The notes beneath the pieces were generated by a model. It saw nothing but the letters and a program-made list of their open reading frames with translations. It ran no database searches and was not told the DNA's origin. Both the position numbers and the translations under genes were made by a program. Shown piece by piece: positions 1 to 9,862 of a stretch of DNA of 64,000 nucleotides. Numbering within the stretch: position 1 is the first letter of the stretch; every line of letters begins with the position of its first letter. Origin of the DNA: Candidatus Altimarinota bacterium (GTDB lineage Bacteria > Patescibacteriota > Gracilibacteria > BD1-5 > UBA6164); NCBI GenBank assembly GCA_013350285.1, contig JAAXWG010000001.1:124001-188000 (forward strand). The letters run 5' to 3'.

Positions 1-2163
1 CTCACTTTCTTTGGGAACAGTATATTTTTTACACTCTTCTATTCTTTTTTGTTCAAGTCCTGTCGTATCTATATGACTTATTCTTTTTTTCTCTTTTATC
101 CCTATCTTATCTATATTTATAGCAATAAGTCCTTGGAAAAAATCTTTTCTTTTATAAGTCTCATTTGGGTAATTATAATAAAGTTGTGCGGGAAGGAGAA
201 GAAGTTTTTTACTTGCATTCCATATAAACATTCTTGGATTATTAAGAGCCTCACTATAACTTCATGAATCTCATAAAACGAGTGATTGTAATTGTTTTAC
301 ATCTATATATCAAGAAGCACTGCTTGATGGATTTTCACATTTTCGTACACATTGAAGAGTACAAATTTCAGCTCATGGAGGACAAGCACTTGCACATTCA
401 TTTTTTACACAAGAATTTGGACAAGCATCAAAACTATAACTTGTACAGTCAAGAGAAGAACTTTCTGCTTTTTTATCATAATTTATTTCGTATAAATCTA
501 CTTTTAACCCCCCATTTGTTGTTCCTCCCCATTGATTTATACTTGTATCATATCCAAGTCCTATAAGATGATTTTCATCATAAGGATGAAGGTATGTAGA
601 GTATCAAGGAATTTTTAGTTCTCCTATTATTTTAGGATGAGTTACATTTGCTAAATCTATAACAAAAAGTGGGTCAATCTGCTCAAAAGTTACGAGAAAT
701 AATTTGTCTCCTATATACCTTGAAGATTGAAAATTTTCTCATTTTGCAATTCATTCTAAAGAAGAAAGTTTTTTCAAATCTTTATCAAGAATAAAGAGGT
801 TTGTTTGTCTTTGAGGGGACCACTGAGTTGTAATAATTCTAAAATTTGATTCATATTCATCCATACTATATTGATTGAGTGGACTTCATGGAACCATTGT
901 TGTATTTTGATATTTTAATTTATTTTCATCAACATTTAATTTATGTATAAGTGTATTTTCTCAAGCTGGAAACCAAGGCATTATACAACGAGCTCATGCA
1001 GGACAACTATATTTTGAAGGACTATATATATGGCTTGTAAGATATAAATTATCAAGACTCATATAAATCTCTCCCGTATTTCCAAAAACCACTTTATTTT
1101 TTACTTCTTTTGAAGTATCTTTTATATTGATAATAGAAATAATATTGTAGCTTGGATTAAAAGAATATTGCTTCATAGTATCAGCATCAGGAAGTATATA
1201 TTCAATCTCATTACAAGCAATAGCTGTTCATGTTTTTACATTATAAGGAAATTTTTTTCATTTTACTACAAGGTTTTGATCATTTATATCACTTGTTTTT
1301 GTAATATCAATATCTTTTGGAAGACTCTTACTTAAATCAAACTCTGGAACTATTCATTTTGAGTCATAACTATAGTAGGGGAAATTTATATAATTATTAC
1401 TAATAATATAAAGATAATCTCCTATTTTTCTTGATTTTGTGTAATCACCATCTACTGAATATATTTTTTCTAATTTAAGGTTTTGTATATCTGTAGTATT
1501 ATAAACAATCACATAAGTTTTTGTATTTCTATTTATCCAATAATACGAATAATCATATTGAACATATCAAGTCGCAACTATAGCAAGTCTTCATGCATCT
1601 ATAAATATTTCCCCATTATAAAATGTTTCTGGGATTTGTATTTTTTTTACAACTTCTAACTCGCTTGATGGATAAGCTTTCGCTATATATACATATTTTT
1701 CATTTTTTTGAGAAGCATTATTATAAGATTCTGAAAAGAAATAGATATATTTTCCATCTGTTTTTACTATATCTGCTTCATCTACTCAGGCTACTTGTAT
1801 ATTAGTTTGAGAATAATCAGGAGTTTCAGAACCTCCTCAGAGCTCATTTGAGCTTTCTGTTGATGTAGTTTCTCAAACTAAAGCATCACTTGTTACGGCT
1901 TTTTCCATTCATCAAAGTAGTTGATCATCATAGTCATATCTACGAATAGGATTATTCTTATAATATTCCTTAAGAAAATTTGACATAACACTTTTCATAT
2001 CATCACAACTTTTGAATGTTTTAAGTTCAAATTTTGGATCATTTATAGAAGTATTATTTTTATTTATTTCGTTTATTATTTGAGTATCTTCAGTTGCTCA
2101 AAAAGTGATGGAAGTGAAAAATAAAAAAGGAAGAAAAAGTAAGAAAAGTTTATTTTTTTTCAT
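1..2163 (-). CDS. Secreted beta-propeller domain protein (3' end beyond window)
   Basis: A 721-codon minus-strand frame starts at the ATG at 2163 and runs off the left edge. The N-terminus (MKKNKLFLLFLPFLFF) is a clear Sec signal peptide, so the protein is exported. Around 1750-1800 the translation gives QVAGVDEADIVKTDGKYIY, the hallmark of the bacterial/archaeal 'Beta_propel' family (secreted C-terminal beta-propeller proteins distantly related to WD-40). The body is rich in aromatic beta strands, and a Cys-rich stretch near 320-440 (CPNSC, CPPGAEIC) suggests disulphides or metal binding. Glycine is often UGA. Role unknown, presumably cell surface. It stands alone, with a possible promoter upstream. 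Confidence 0.8.
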
Positions 2164-2233
2164 AATTATAAAGTTAAAAAATAAATTTTCTCTTTATAAA
2201 GAAAAGAATGTTTAAAATAAAGAGACAACTTAC

Positions 2234-2260
2234 ATTATACTGTAAAAAAATGAAAGTAAA
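2234..2260 (-). promoter_or_regulatory. Putative promoter of the beta-propeller gene
   Basis: On the minus strand a perfect TATAAT (2234-2239) lies about 70 nt upstream of the beta-propeller ATG. A weak TTTACT (2255-2260) sits 15 nt upstream of it. The short spacer makes this a tentative call. Confidence 0.3.
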
Positions 2261-2291
2261 CTTTATTTGTGTGAAGATTGTGTGAAGGATT

Positions 2292-4301
2292 TTAATTTAT
2301 TTTATATTTTTTGAGATAAAAGCCAATATCTATATTTTCTCAAAGAAAATTATACAATAAAATATCTGCATCTTTTCTACTTCCCTCAGAAAGAATAGAA
2401 TTATAAAATTTTGAAGAAACTGAAGTATCAAATATTCCATGTTTTTTAAACTGAGCAAAAACCTGAGCTTCTATTATTTCAGCCCACATATAACTATAAT
2501 ATCAAGCACTATAAGCTCCTGCAAATATATGACGAAAGCTTAAATAGGGTTTATAAAACTCTTTATCTTTTTTTAGAAGAGAATAATTTTTTAAAAAGTC
2601 ATTTATATTTTCTTCAAGTTTTGTATAAGTTTGAGGAAGATCCATCATGTGAAAAAATAAATCTAAAAGTGTAAATTCTATTTGTCTCAAAAGCATAATT
2701 CCCTGTCAAAAATTTTCAGATTCTTCCATTAAATCTATAATATTTTTTGGTATTTGTTCTCAAGTATTTATATCATAGGCAAATTCTTTTAGTGCATCAA
2801 ATTCTCTACACCAATTTTCCATAAGCTGAGAAGGAAGCTCTACAAAATCCCATTCCAAAGATCAAATTGATAAATCACCATAAGGACTTTTTAAAGACAT
2901 TTCGTGTAAAGCATGTCAAAACTCATGAAAAATAGTTTCTACATCACCGAGAGATAAAAGAGTATTTCATTCTTTATTTTTTTGAAATGAACAAGTATTT
3001 GTTACAAAAGGAAAAATAGTTTCTTTTCAAGAAATAAACTTATTTCTTAAATCATTTTCCCATGCTCATCCTCTTTTTCCTTCTCTATAAAAATAATCTC
3101 CCATAAAATAAGCAATTAATTTTCCTTCTTTTTTTACTTCATAGAGTCGTATATCTTCTCCATAATTTACTTTTTCCTCTCATATAATTGGGATAACATC
3201 AATATCATATAATTTTTTTACTATTTTCCAAAGTCCAGAAAGAACTGATTCAAACTCAAAATATTTTTTTAATACCTTTGCTTCAAATCCATATTTTTCT
3301 TTTTTATACTTTTTGAGATAATATCAAGTATCCCAAGTATTTATTTCTTGCAATGAAAAGAATTCTTTGAGAATTTTTATTTCTTCTTGTGCTTTTATTT
3401 CTACTTTTTTTTGTATTTCTTCTATCATATTTTTTAGTTTTTCTGGAGATTCTGCCATTTTGAGAGAAAGAGAATATTCTGCATAATTATTATAACCAAG
3501 AAGAAGAGCTTTTTCCCTTCTTAATTGTAATGTTTTTAATATAATTTCACTATTATCATATTTTCACTTTGATGCTTTATTATTTTTGGAATTATAAAAA
3601 TATCTTCTTATTTCACTATCAACACAATAAGCAAGTACAAGAGGATAAGATGAATATGATAAATCAAAAAAATATCATTCTTTTCCTTTTTCCTTTGCTC
3701 TTAAATGTGCAATTTTTATATCATCTTCTGGCATTTCTCAAAGAAGTGCTTCATCAGTGAAAAAATATTCAAATTCAAGCTCATCATCAAGAACATTATG
3801 TTCAAAATCTTGAGACATTTTTGAAAGTTCCTGATTAATTTTCTTAATTTTTTCTTGTTTTTCAGTATCCAAATGAATTCCTCTGTTGTGATAATATTTA
3901 AGGGCTTGTTCTATTACTCTTTTTTGGTCACCATCAAGATTACATCTTTCAAGACAAAAAAGGAGCTTTAAATAATATTTTTTTGAATAAGCAACTTCAT
4001 TAGAAAATTCTATATATTTTGGTTCAAAATCTTCAATTACCTTTCTTACTCTATCATTTGATTTCACACTATCTAGATGATCAAGAAAAGAAAAATAAAC
4101 ATCTAAATAAGAAAATTCATGGAATGCTTCAAAATTAATTTCCTCTTCTTTCATTTCTTCTTTTTTAAAAAAATCTTCTTTTTCTTCTTGTAATAATTCT
4201 TCCAAAAATTGAGGAGCAAATGATAAATTCTCCTCTTTATAAAAAAATTGTAAATCTGGAATATTTTCCTTTAGTTTTTTCTTTAATTCCTCTTTTTTCA
4301 T
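2292..4301 (-). CDS. M3 family zinc oligopeptidase (oligopeptidase A / Dcp / PepF type)
   Basis: A 669-aa protein, full length for the thimet-oligopeptidase (M3) family, read with UGA as Gly. The zinc-binding motif HEFGHALHEMS is encoded near 2890-2940; its two His and the Glu bind zinc and activate water. The N-terminal half is the acidic helical region typical of M3 enzymes. It probably degrades short peptides in the cytoplasm, since no signal peptide is seen. The ATG at 4301 (MKKEEL) is preferred over a TTG four codons upstream. It is transcribed divergently from the isochorismatase-like gene. The subfamily (OpdA, Dcp or PepF) is not resolved. Confidence 0.9.
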
Positions 4302-4490
4302 CTTTTTAAACAAATTAAAAAATATATGATTATATTACTTGCTTATAAAATAAGTCAAATTAAAACTCTGAGTTAGTGGCTTCTTATTTACTTTAAAATA
4401 TGATTTTAATAAAAAATCTTTTATTTTATTGATTTGTAGATATATTTTTCAAAGTGTAGAGTAAATTAATTAGTATTTAATAAAAAAATT

Positions 4491-5048
4491 ATGAAAGTAG
4501 CAATCGTAATAATTGATATGCTTCAAGACTTTTTTGAAGAAGGATATTTAAAATACAAAAAAGATATTATAGTAAAAAATGTAAATGAGCTTACAAAAAT
4601 GGGAAGAAGAAATCATATCCCTATTATTTGGGTGAGACAAGAATTTAAAGAAGATTTAAGTGATGCTCCTCTTTACAATAAAAAAACTGGAAAAAAAATA
4701 ACAATAGAATGAACTGAATGAGCTAATTTTTTGTGAGAACTTATAAGAGAAAATACAGATTTTGAAATAATGAAAAAAAGATATAGTGCTTTTTTTAAAA
4801 CAAACTTAAAATATATCCTTGATAAACTAGAAAGTGATACACTTATTATTGCTTGAGTAAATACGATGAGTTGTGTTCGTATGAGTGCTATTGATGCCTA
4901 TCAATATGATTATAAAGTTATTGTAGGTCTTGATTGTATAGAAGCTTATGATTTTGAACAACATGAAAGTACTCTTAAATATTTAAGACATTCTATCGCT
5001 GAATTGAAAACAAATAATGAAATACAAGATTTTTTAAAACAAAGTTAA
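4491..5048 (+). CDS. Isochorismatase-family cysteine hydrolase
   Basis: A 185-aa protein. The triad expected for the family is visible: Asp9 in IIDMLQDFF, Lys95/96 in MKKRYSAFF, and Cys128 in GVNTMSCVRMSAIDAY. The last motif is the classic 'GVNT..CVR.TA.DA' nucleophile block. Family members hydrolyse isochorismate, nicotinamide, N-carbamoyl compounds or oxamate, and the substrate cannot be told from sequence. UGA codons read as Gly at conserved positions. The start is preceded by AAAAAATT with no Shine-Dalgarno sequence. Confidence 0.85.
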
Positions 5049-5077
5049 AAAATTTAGACTTTTTATTCTTCGCTTAT

Positions 5078-7018
5078 ATGTTCCAAGATGAAAAAATAGT
5101 AGAAACTCGTATTTGTAGGCATTGTAGAGCAAATTTTGATATCACAGACAAAGACCTAGAATTTTATGAAAAAGTAAGTCCAGTATTCCCCCTATCCCAA
5201 CCTTTCCCCCCAAGGGAGAAAGGAGTAGAAGAAGATATTCTCCTCAATTGAGGGGGAACAAAAGGGGGAGTTTTGTTCTTATGAAACGGAAAAATAAAAT
5301 ATCTTATCCCTCCTCCTACCCTTTGTCCTGATTGCAGACAACAAAGAAGACTCAGTTTTAGAAATGAAAGAAAACTCTATAAAAGAAAATGTGATTTTAG
5401 TGGGAAAGATATTATTTCAATCTATTCTCCTGATAAACCCTATAAAGTCTATGAACAAAAAATATGGTGGGGTGATAAATGGGAGGCACTTGATTATGGG
5501 AAAGATTTTGATTTTAGTAGATGATTTTTTGAACAATATGAAGAACTGATAAGAAAAGTACCAAAAATTAATTTTCATTCTCATACATCAAATGAAAATT
5601 GCCCCTATACAAACTACTTTGTACAATCAAAAAATTGTTATTTTTGTTTTTGAGGAGGATATTCTGAAAATGTCCATTATTCTTCACTTCCAGTGAGTTG
5701 TAAAGACTCTATGGAAGTATTTTTTTCAACAAACTGTGAAAATTCTTATGAGATAAGTCATTCAAAAAATTGTTATAAATTGTTTTTTTCAGATAATTGT
5801 AATGAGTGTTCTCATAGTTATTTTTTAGATAGTTGTAATGGTTGTAAAAATTGTTTCTTTTGTTATTGATTAAGTAATAAAGATTATTATATTTTCAATA
5901 AAAAATCTTCAAAAGAAGAATTTGAAACAATCATAAAAAATCTCTTTCCTCTAAAAAAGGAAGTAATTTTAGAAATGAATAATTTTATAAAAAACATACC
6001 TATATTGTATAGTCGTATAGTAAATTCAGAAAATTGTTTTTGAGATTATATTTATAACTCTAACTTCGCAATTAATTCTTTTAATATAGATTGAGGAGAA
6101 AATATAAAATATTCAAATACTATTATAAAAGAAATAAAAAATGTATGTGATTGTTTTTGAAGTGGTATTAATTTAGAAAATATATATGAAGTAATGACTT
6201 GAAGTATACAACTTTATAATGTAATATTTTCTTCTATTGTTAGAGAAAATTCAAAATATATCTTTTATTCATTTGATATAAATAATTGTTCAAATTGTTT
6301 TTGATGTGTTTGACTCCGTAATAAATCCTACTGTATCCTTAACAAACAATATACAAAAGAAGAATATGAAAAATTGGTGCCAAAAATTATAGAGCATATG
6401 ATGACTCCCCCTAAATCCCCCTCAATTGAGGGGGAAAGCTGAGCGATAGTGAAGCAGGGGGAGCAAGAATGGTGAGAATTTTTTCCTAGTTCTCTCTCTC
6501 CTTTTGGATATAATGAAACGGTTGCAAATGAATATTATCCGATAAATACTCCCCCTATTCCTCACCCTATCCCCCAAAAGGAGAAAGGGAATAATTCCTG
6601 TCTTTTTTCTTTCTCCCTTGGGGGGAAAGATGCCTGAAAGGCAGATAGGGGGACTTTTAACTGGTCTACTTATGAAGCTCCTTTTCCTAAGGTAGATAAA
6701 ATTATTCCTGCAAGTAAGCTTCCTGAAAATATTGCAGATATTCCTGATGATATTTTGAACTGGGCTATTGAGTGTGAAGTTACTAAGAAACCTTTTAAAA
6801 TAATAAAAGAAGAACTCGCTTTTTATAGAAAACATAATCTTCCCATTCCAAGAAGACATCCAGACCAAAGACATCTTGATAGGATGAGTTTAAGAAATCC
6901 AAGATATCTTTATACAAGAAACTGTGATAAGTGTGGAAAAGAAATACAGACAACTTATGCTCCTGAAAGACCAGAAATTGTGTATTGTGAAGAGTGTTAT
7001 AATAAAGAGGTGTATTAA
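5078..7018 (+). CDS. Cys-rich zinc-ribbon family protein, paralogue 1
   Basis: A 646-aa protein of unknown function, of a type I recognise as recurrent in CPR genomes. It has an N-terminal CxxC (C13, C16), then CPDCRQQRR (C83, C86), then SFRNERKLYKR and the block IISIYSPDKPYKVY. The middle has many scattered Asn-Cys pairs (NCYFCF, NCYKLFF, NCKNCFFC). A conserved C-terminal part (NWSTYEAPFPKV, HNLPIPRRHPDQRH) follows, then a final ribbon CDKCGK...CEECYNKEVY. Three GC-rich in-frame inserts interrupt it (5187-5276, 6404-6464, 6548-6654). It probably binds zinc or another metal. First of three tandem paralogues. Confidence 0.75.
5187..5276 (+). repeat. In-frame GC-rich palindromic insert, paralogue 1 site 1
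   Basis: A C/G-tract segment in otherwise AT-rich DNA (CCCCCT, CCCCCCAAGGGAGAAAGG, CTCCTCAATTGAGGGGG, AAAGGGGGAG) containing nested inverted repeats. It adds about 32 residues between KVSPVF and NGKIKYLIP without breaking the frame. Related segments occupy the same point in paralogues 2 and 3. Confidence 0.75.
6404..6464 (+). repeat. In-frame GC-rich palindromic insert, paralogue 1 site 2
   Basis: ACTCCCCCTAAATCCCCC, then TCAATTGAGGGGG, then GCAGGGGGAG form an inverted repeat. It adds about 22 residues between the conserved HMM and EWGEFF. Paralogue 3 has only KTG at this point, so it serves as an empty site. Confidence 0.8.
6548..6654 (+). repeat. In-frame GC-rich palindromic insert, paralogue 1 site 3
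   Basis: The segment begins ACTCCCCCTATT and ends GATAGGGGGACT. Internally CCCCCAAAAGGAGAAAGGG is complementary to CTTTCTCCCTTGGGGGG. The frame stays open and encodes Pro/Lys/Gly-rich residues between EYYPIN and FNWSTYEAPF. Confidence 0.75.
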
Positions 7019-7053
7019 GAAAGGTCTGGAAATAATTTTGTCTATTTTAACAG

Positions 7054-7073
7054 ATTCCTGCTTTCGCAGGAAT
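7054..7073. repeat. REP-like palindrome (ATTCCTGC ... GCAGGAAT)
   Basis: ATTCCTGC-TTTC-GCAGGAAT is an 8-bp inverted repeat with a 4-nt loop, of the widespread 'IPAKAGI' palindrome type. It lies between convergent paralogue 1 and the TrmB-like gene. A close copy is inside the coding sequence of paralogue 3 at 11375-11394. Confidence 0.7.
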
Positions 7074-7116
7074 AACAAAAACTAAGTTTTTCAGACTTTC
7101 ATTAATAAGATTTTTA

Positions 7117-7896
7117 TTAATTTTTTGTATGTATATTTTTAAAAAGAAAATGGAGCATTTGTGCAAATTCTTGGCTTTCTATTTTTATTCAAAATGGAAC
7201 ACTTTTGAAAATAGCAATATAAATAAAATCTCAAAACAAATACATTTGTATTGCAGAGCTTGATGCTGGAAGATTTTCCAATTCGTCAATATTATAACTT
7301 TTTATAATACTCTCTAGATTTAGAATACCATTTCCAAGATAGACTTCTATATTAATTTTATTTTTTTTAAGTTTTTTTATAAAATCTCAAGAATAATCAA
7401 GGAAAATACTTGAATTTGTTGTCTTATTTTCTAAGGTATTTGAAGCAAACATTTTAATCATAACATATCAAGATTCTCTTACTGTATTATAAATATCTTC
7501 AAAAAAATATTTCATTTCTTCTTTTCCTTGAAAAAATCTCATACTTGGTAAAGGAGAGGTCTCATTTTTATCCAATTTTATAAATTCGCTTTCAAGTAAA
7601 GGAAGATGTTTTTGTTTTTCTTGTAGATTTTTCTTTTCTTCTTCAATTTTATGAGAAAATATTTTTTTATCAGAAATAAAAAAATATTTTATTCACTTTA
7701 TGCTTAATTCAGCAATAATTCATTTATAAACAAGTTTTTTTAAGGATTTATAAGTATTTGTTCTTTCCATTCATACTCACTTAGCAACTATTGATGCTGG
7801 ATTTTTTCCATATTGATATAAAAAAAGAAATATCTCTCCTTGTTTTTGAGTTAATCAAAACCTTTGAAAAATCTGTAATATTTTATTTTTTTCCAT
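7117..7896 (-). CDS. TrmB-like winged-helix transcriptional regulator
   Basis: A 259-aa cytoplasmic protein. The N-terminal 75 residues form a winged helix: FGLTQKQGEIFLFLYQYGKN, PASIVAKGVGMERTNTYKSL and KLVYKGII fit the TrmB pattern of an HTH read as 'one gene, alternative start of helix, wing'. A basic coiled region (residues about 85-115) and a C-terminal alpha/beta domain follow, as in TrmB-family sensors. The ligand is unknown. It lies on the opposite strand between zinc-ribbon paralogues 1 and 2 and may regulate paralogue 2, whose start is about 100 bp away on the divergent side. Confidence 0.65.
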
Positions 7897-7924
7897 AAAA
7901 GTTGTGCATTAGGTATTCACACTA

Positions 7925-7953
7925 TTTATACATTATTTCTTTAAAAAAGTCAA
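7925..7953 (-). promoter_or_regulatory. Putative promoter of the TrmB-like gene
   Basis: On the minus strand TTGACT (7948-7953) and TATAAA (7925-7930) are separated by 17 nt. They lie about 30 nt upstream of the TrmB-like ATG. The region is divergent with paralogue 2. Confidence 0.45.
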
Positions 7954-7997
7954 AATTTTTTTATTATACTCTTGACATTATTTATAATAATAGCTCT

Positions 7998-9836
7998 ATG
8001 GAAAAAATAGTAGAAACAAAAACTTGCAAACATTGTGAAGCAAGTTTTGATATCACTGATAAAGATTTAGATTTTTATGAAAAAGTAAGTCCAATATTCC
8101 CAAAACCTGGGGTTTCTTTTTCAACCCCGGGGTTAAAACAACCTTTCCCCCCAAGTGAGAAAGGAGTAGAAGAAAATATCCCCCTCAATTGAGGGGGAAT
8201 AAAAGGGGGAGTTTTGAATCTCTGAAACGGAAAAATAAAGTATCTCATTCCTTCCCCTACTCTTTGTCCCGATTGCAGACAGCAAAGAAGACTAAGTTTT
8301 AGAAATGAAAGAAAACTTTATAAAAGAAAATGTGATGCAACAGGAGAAGATATTATTTCTATTTATTCTCCAGATAAACCATATAAAGTTTATAATCAAG
8401 ATTTTTGGTGGAGTGATAGATGGGAGGCGACTGATTATTGAAAAGATTTTGATTTTGGTAAAAGTTTTTTTGATCAGTTTGAAGAGTTGATGAAAGATGT
8501 TCCAAGAAATACACTTATAAATGTCAATCCAGAAGAAAGTGATTATATAAACTGTGCCGCTTTTAATAAATCTTGCTATCTTTCTTTTGATATTTGATAT
8601 TCAGAAAAATGCTTTTATTCCCGTACAATTTATGAGTCAAACAATGTATTTGATAGTCTTTATATTGCAAATTGTCAAAACTGTTATGAATGTATAAATA
8701 GCTTTAATATTTATAAATCTATTTATAGCTTTAATTGTTTTAATAGTGCTAACTTAGGATATTGTGTAAATTGTCATAACTGTACAGATTGTTTTTTGTG
8801 TCACAATATTGAAAATCAAAAATATATGATAAAAAATAGACTCTACTCAAAAGAAGATTATGAAAAAGAACTTTTTAAATACAAAAATAGAGCATTGGAA
8901 AATATTTTTGATTATAAAGAAATGCTTAAAAATTCAGAAATAAATATGTTTATCAATTGTGAAGATTGTAGTTGAGCATTTCAAAAAAATTCTAAAAAAT
9001 GTTATCTTTCATTTGGAAATGTAGGATCAGAGGATTCAAAATATTTACTTGACTCATATCATGCAAAAAATTGTTATGATGATTGTTTTTGTGGTATAGA
9101 TAATAGTGAAATGAATTTAGAAACTCTTGGAAATCAAGATTCAAAATCAAGCATTGTTCTCTCTGGTTGCTTTAATGGTTCTTATAAAGTATTTTATTCA
9201 GATAGTTGTCATGCTTGTTCAAATTGTTTTGGCTGTATTTGACTCAGAAATAAAGAATATTGTATCCTCAATAAACAATATACGAAAAGTGAATATGAAG
9301 CTCTTGTTCCTAAAATAATAGAGCATATGATGACTCCCCCTAAATCCCCCTCAATTGAGGGGGAAAGCTGAGCGATAGTGAAGCAAGGGGAGTGGTGAGA
9401 ATTCTTTCCAAGTTCTCTCTCTCCTTTTGGATACAATGAAACCGTTGCTCAAGAATATTATCCAATAAATACTCCCCCTATCCCCCAAAAGGAGAAAGGG
9501 AATAATTCCTGTCTTTTTTCTTTCTCCATTGGGGGGAAAGATGCCTGAAAGGCAGATAGGGGGACTTTTAACTGGTCTACTTATGAAGCTCCTTTTCCTA
9601 AGGTAGAAAAAATTATTCCTGCAAGTAAGCTTCCTGAAAATATTGCAGATATTCCTGATGATATTTTGAACTGGGCTATTGAGTGTGAAGTAACTAAGAA
9701 ACCTTTTAGAATAATAAAAGAAGAACTCGCTTTTTATAGAAAGCATAATCTTCCCATACCAAAAAGACATCCAGACCAAAGACATCTTGATAGGATGAGT
9801 TTAAGAAAATCAAAAGAAAAAGTTTCAAAAATTTAA
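7998..9836 (+). CDS. Cys-rich zinc-ribbon family protein, paralogue 2 (lacks C-terminal ribbon)
   Basis: A 612-aa paralogue of the preceding family. It has the N-terminal CKHC pair, CPDCRQQRR and SFRNERKLYKRKCDATG, a different Asn-Cys-rich middle (NCQNCYECI, NCHNCTDCFLC), and the conserved PIPKRHPDQRH block. It then stops after MSLRKSKEKVSKI, so the CxxC...CEEC ribbon that ends paralogues 1 and 3 is missing. Three in-frame palindromic inserts sit at the same sites as in paralogue 1. Function unknown. The gap to paralogue 3 is 26 bp, suggesting cotranscription. Confidence 0.75.
8097..8215 (+). repeat. In-frame GC-rich palindromic insert, paralogue 2 site 1
   Basis: The paralogue 1 type insert is preceded by a second palindrome: AACCTGGGGTTT and AACCCCGGGGTT. 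The C/G tracts and the CCCCCTCAATTGAGGGGG core follow. The reading frame is preserved. Confidence 0.75.
9332..9392 (+). repeat. In-frame GC-rich palindromic insert, paralogue 2 site 2
   Basis: Nearly identical to the copy at 6404-6464 in paralogue 1, but a few bases shorter. The frame is kept, and it again separates HMM from EWGEFF. Confidence 0.75.
9471..9566 (+). repeat. In-frame GC-rich palindromic insert, paralogue 2 site 3
   Basis: A shorter version of the copy at 6548-6654; one CCTCACCCTATT unit is missing. The frame is kept. Confidence 0.7.
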
Positions 9837-9862
9837 AAAAATAATTTTAAAATAATAAATTT

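Noticed and set aside
6422-6874. Long minus-strand ORF (also 9351-9785 and 11096-11725)
   Set aside because: These are antisense shadows of the conserved end of the zinc-ribbon paralogues, with no family match.
7972-7988. TTGACA and TATAAT before paralogue 2 as a promoter
   Set aside because: The two boxes are only 5 nt apart and cannot act as a -35/-10 pair.
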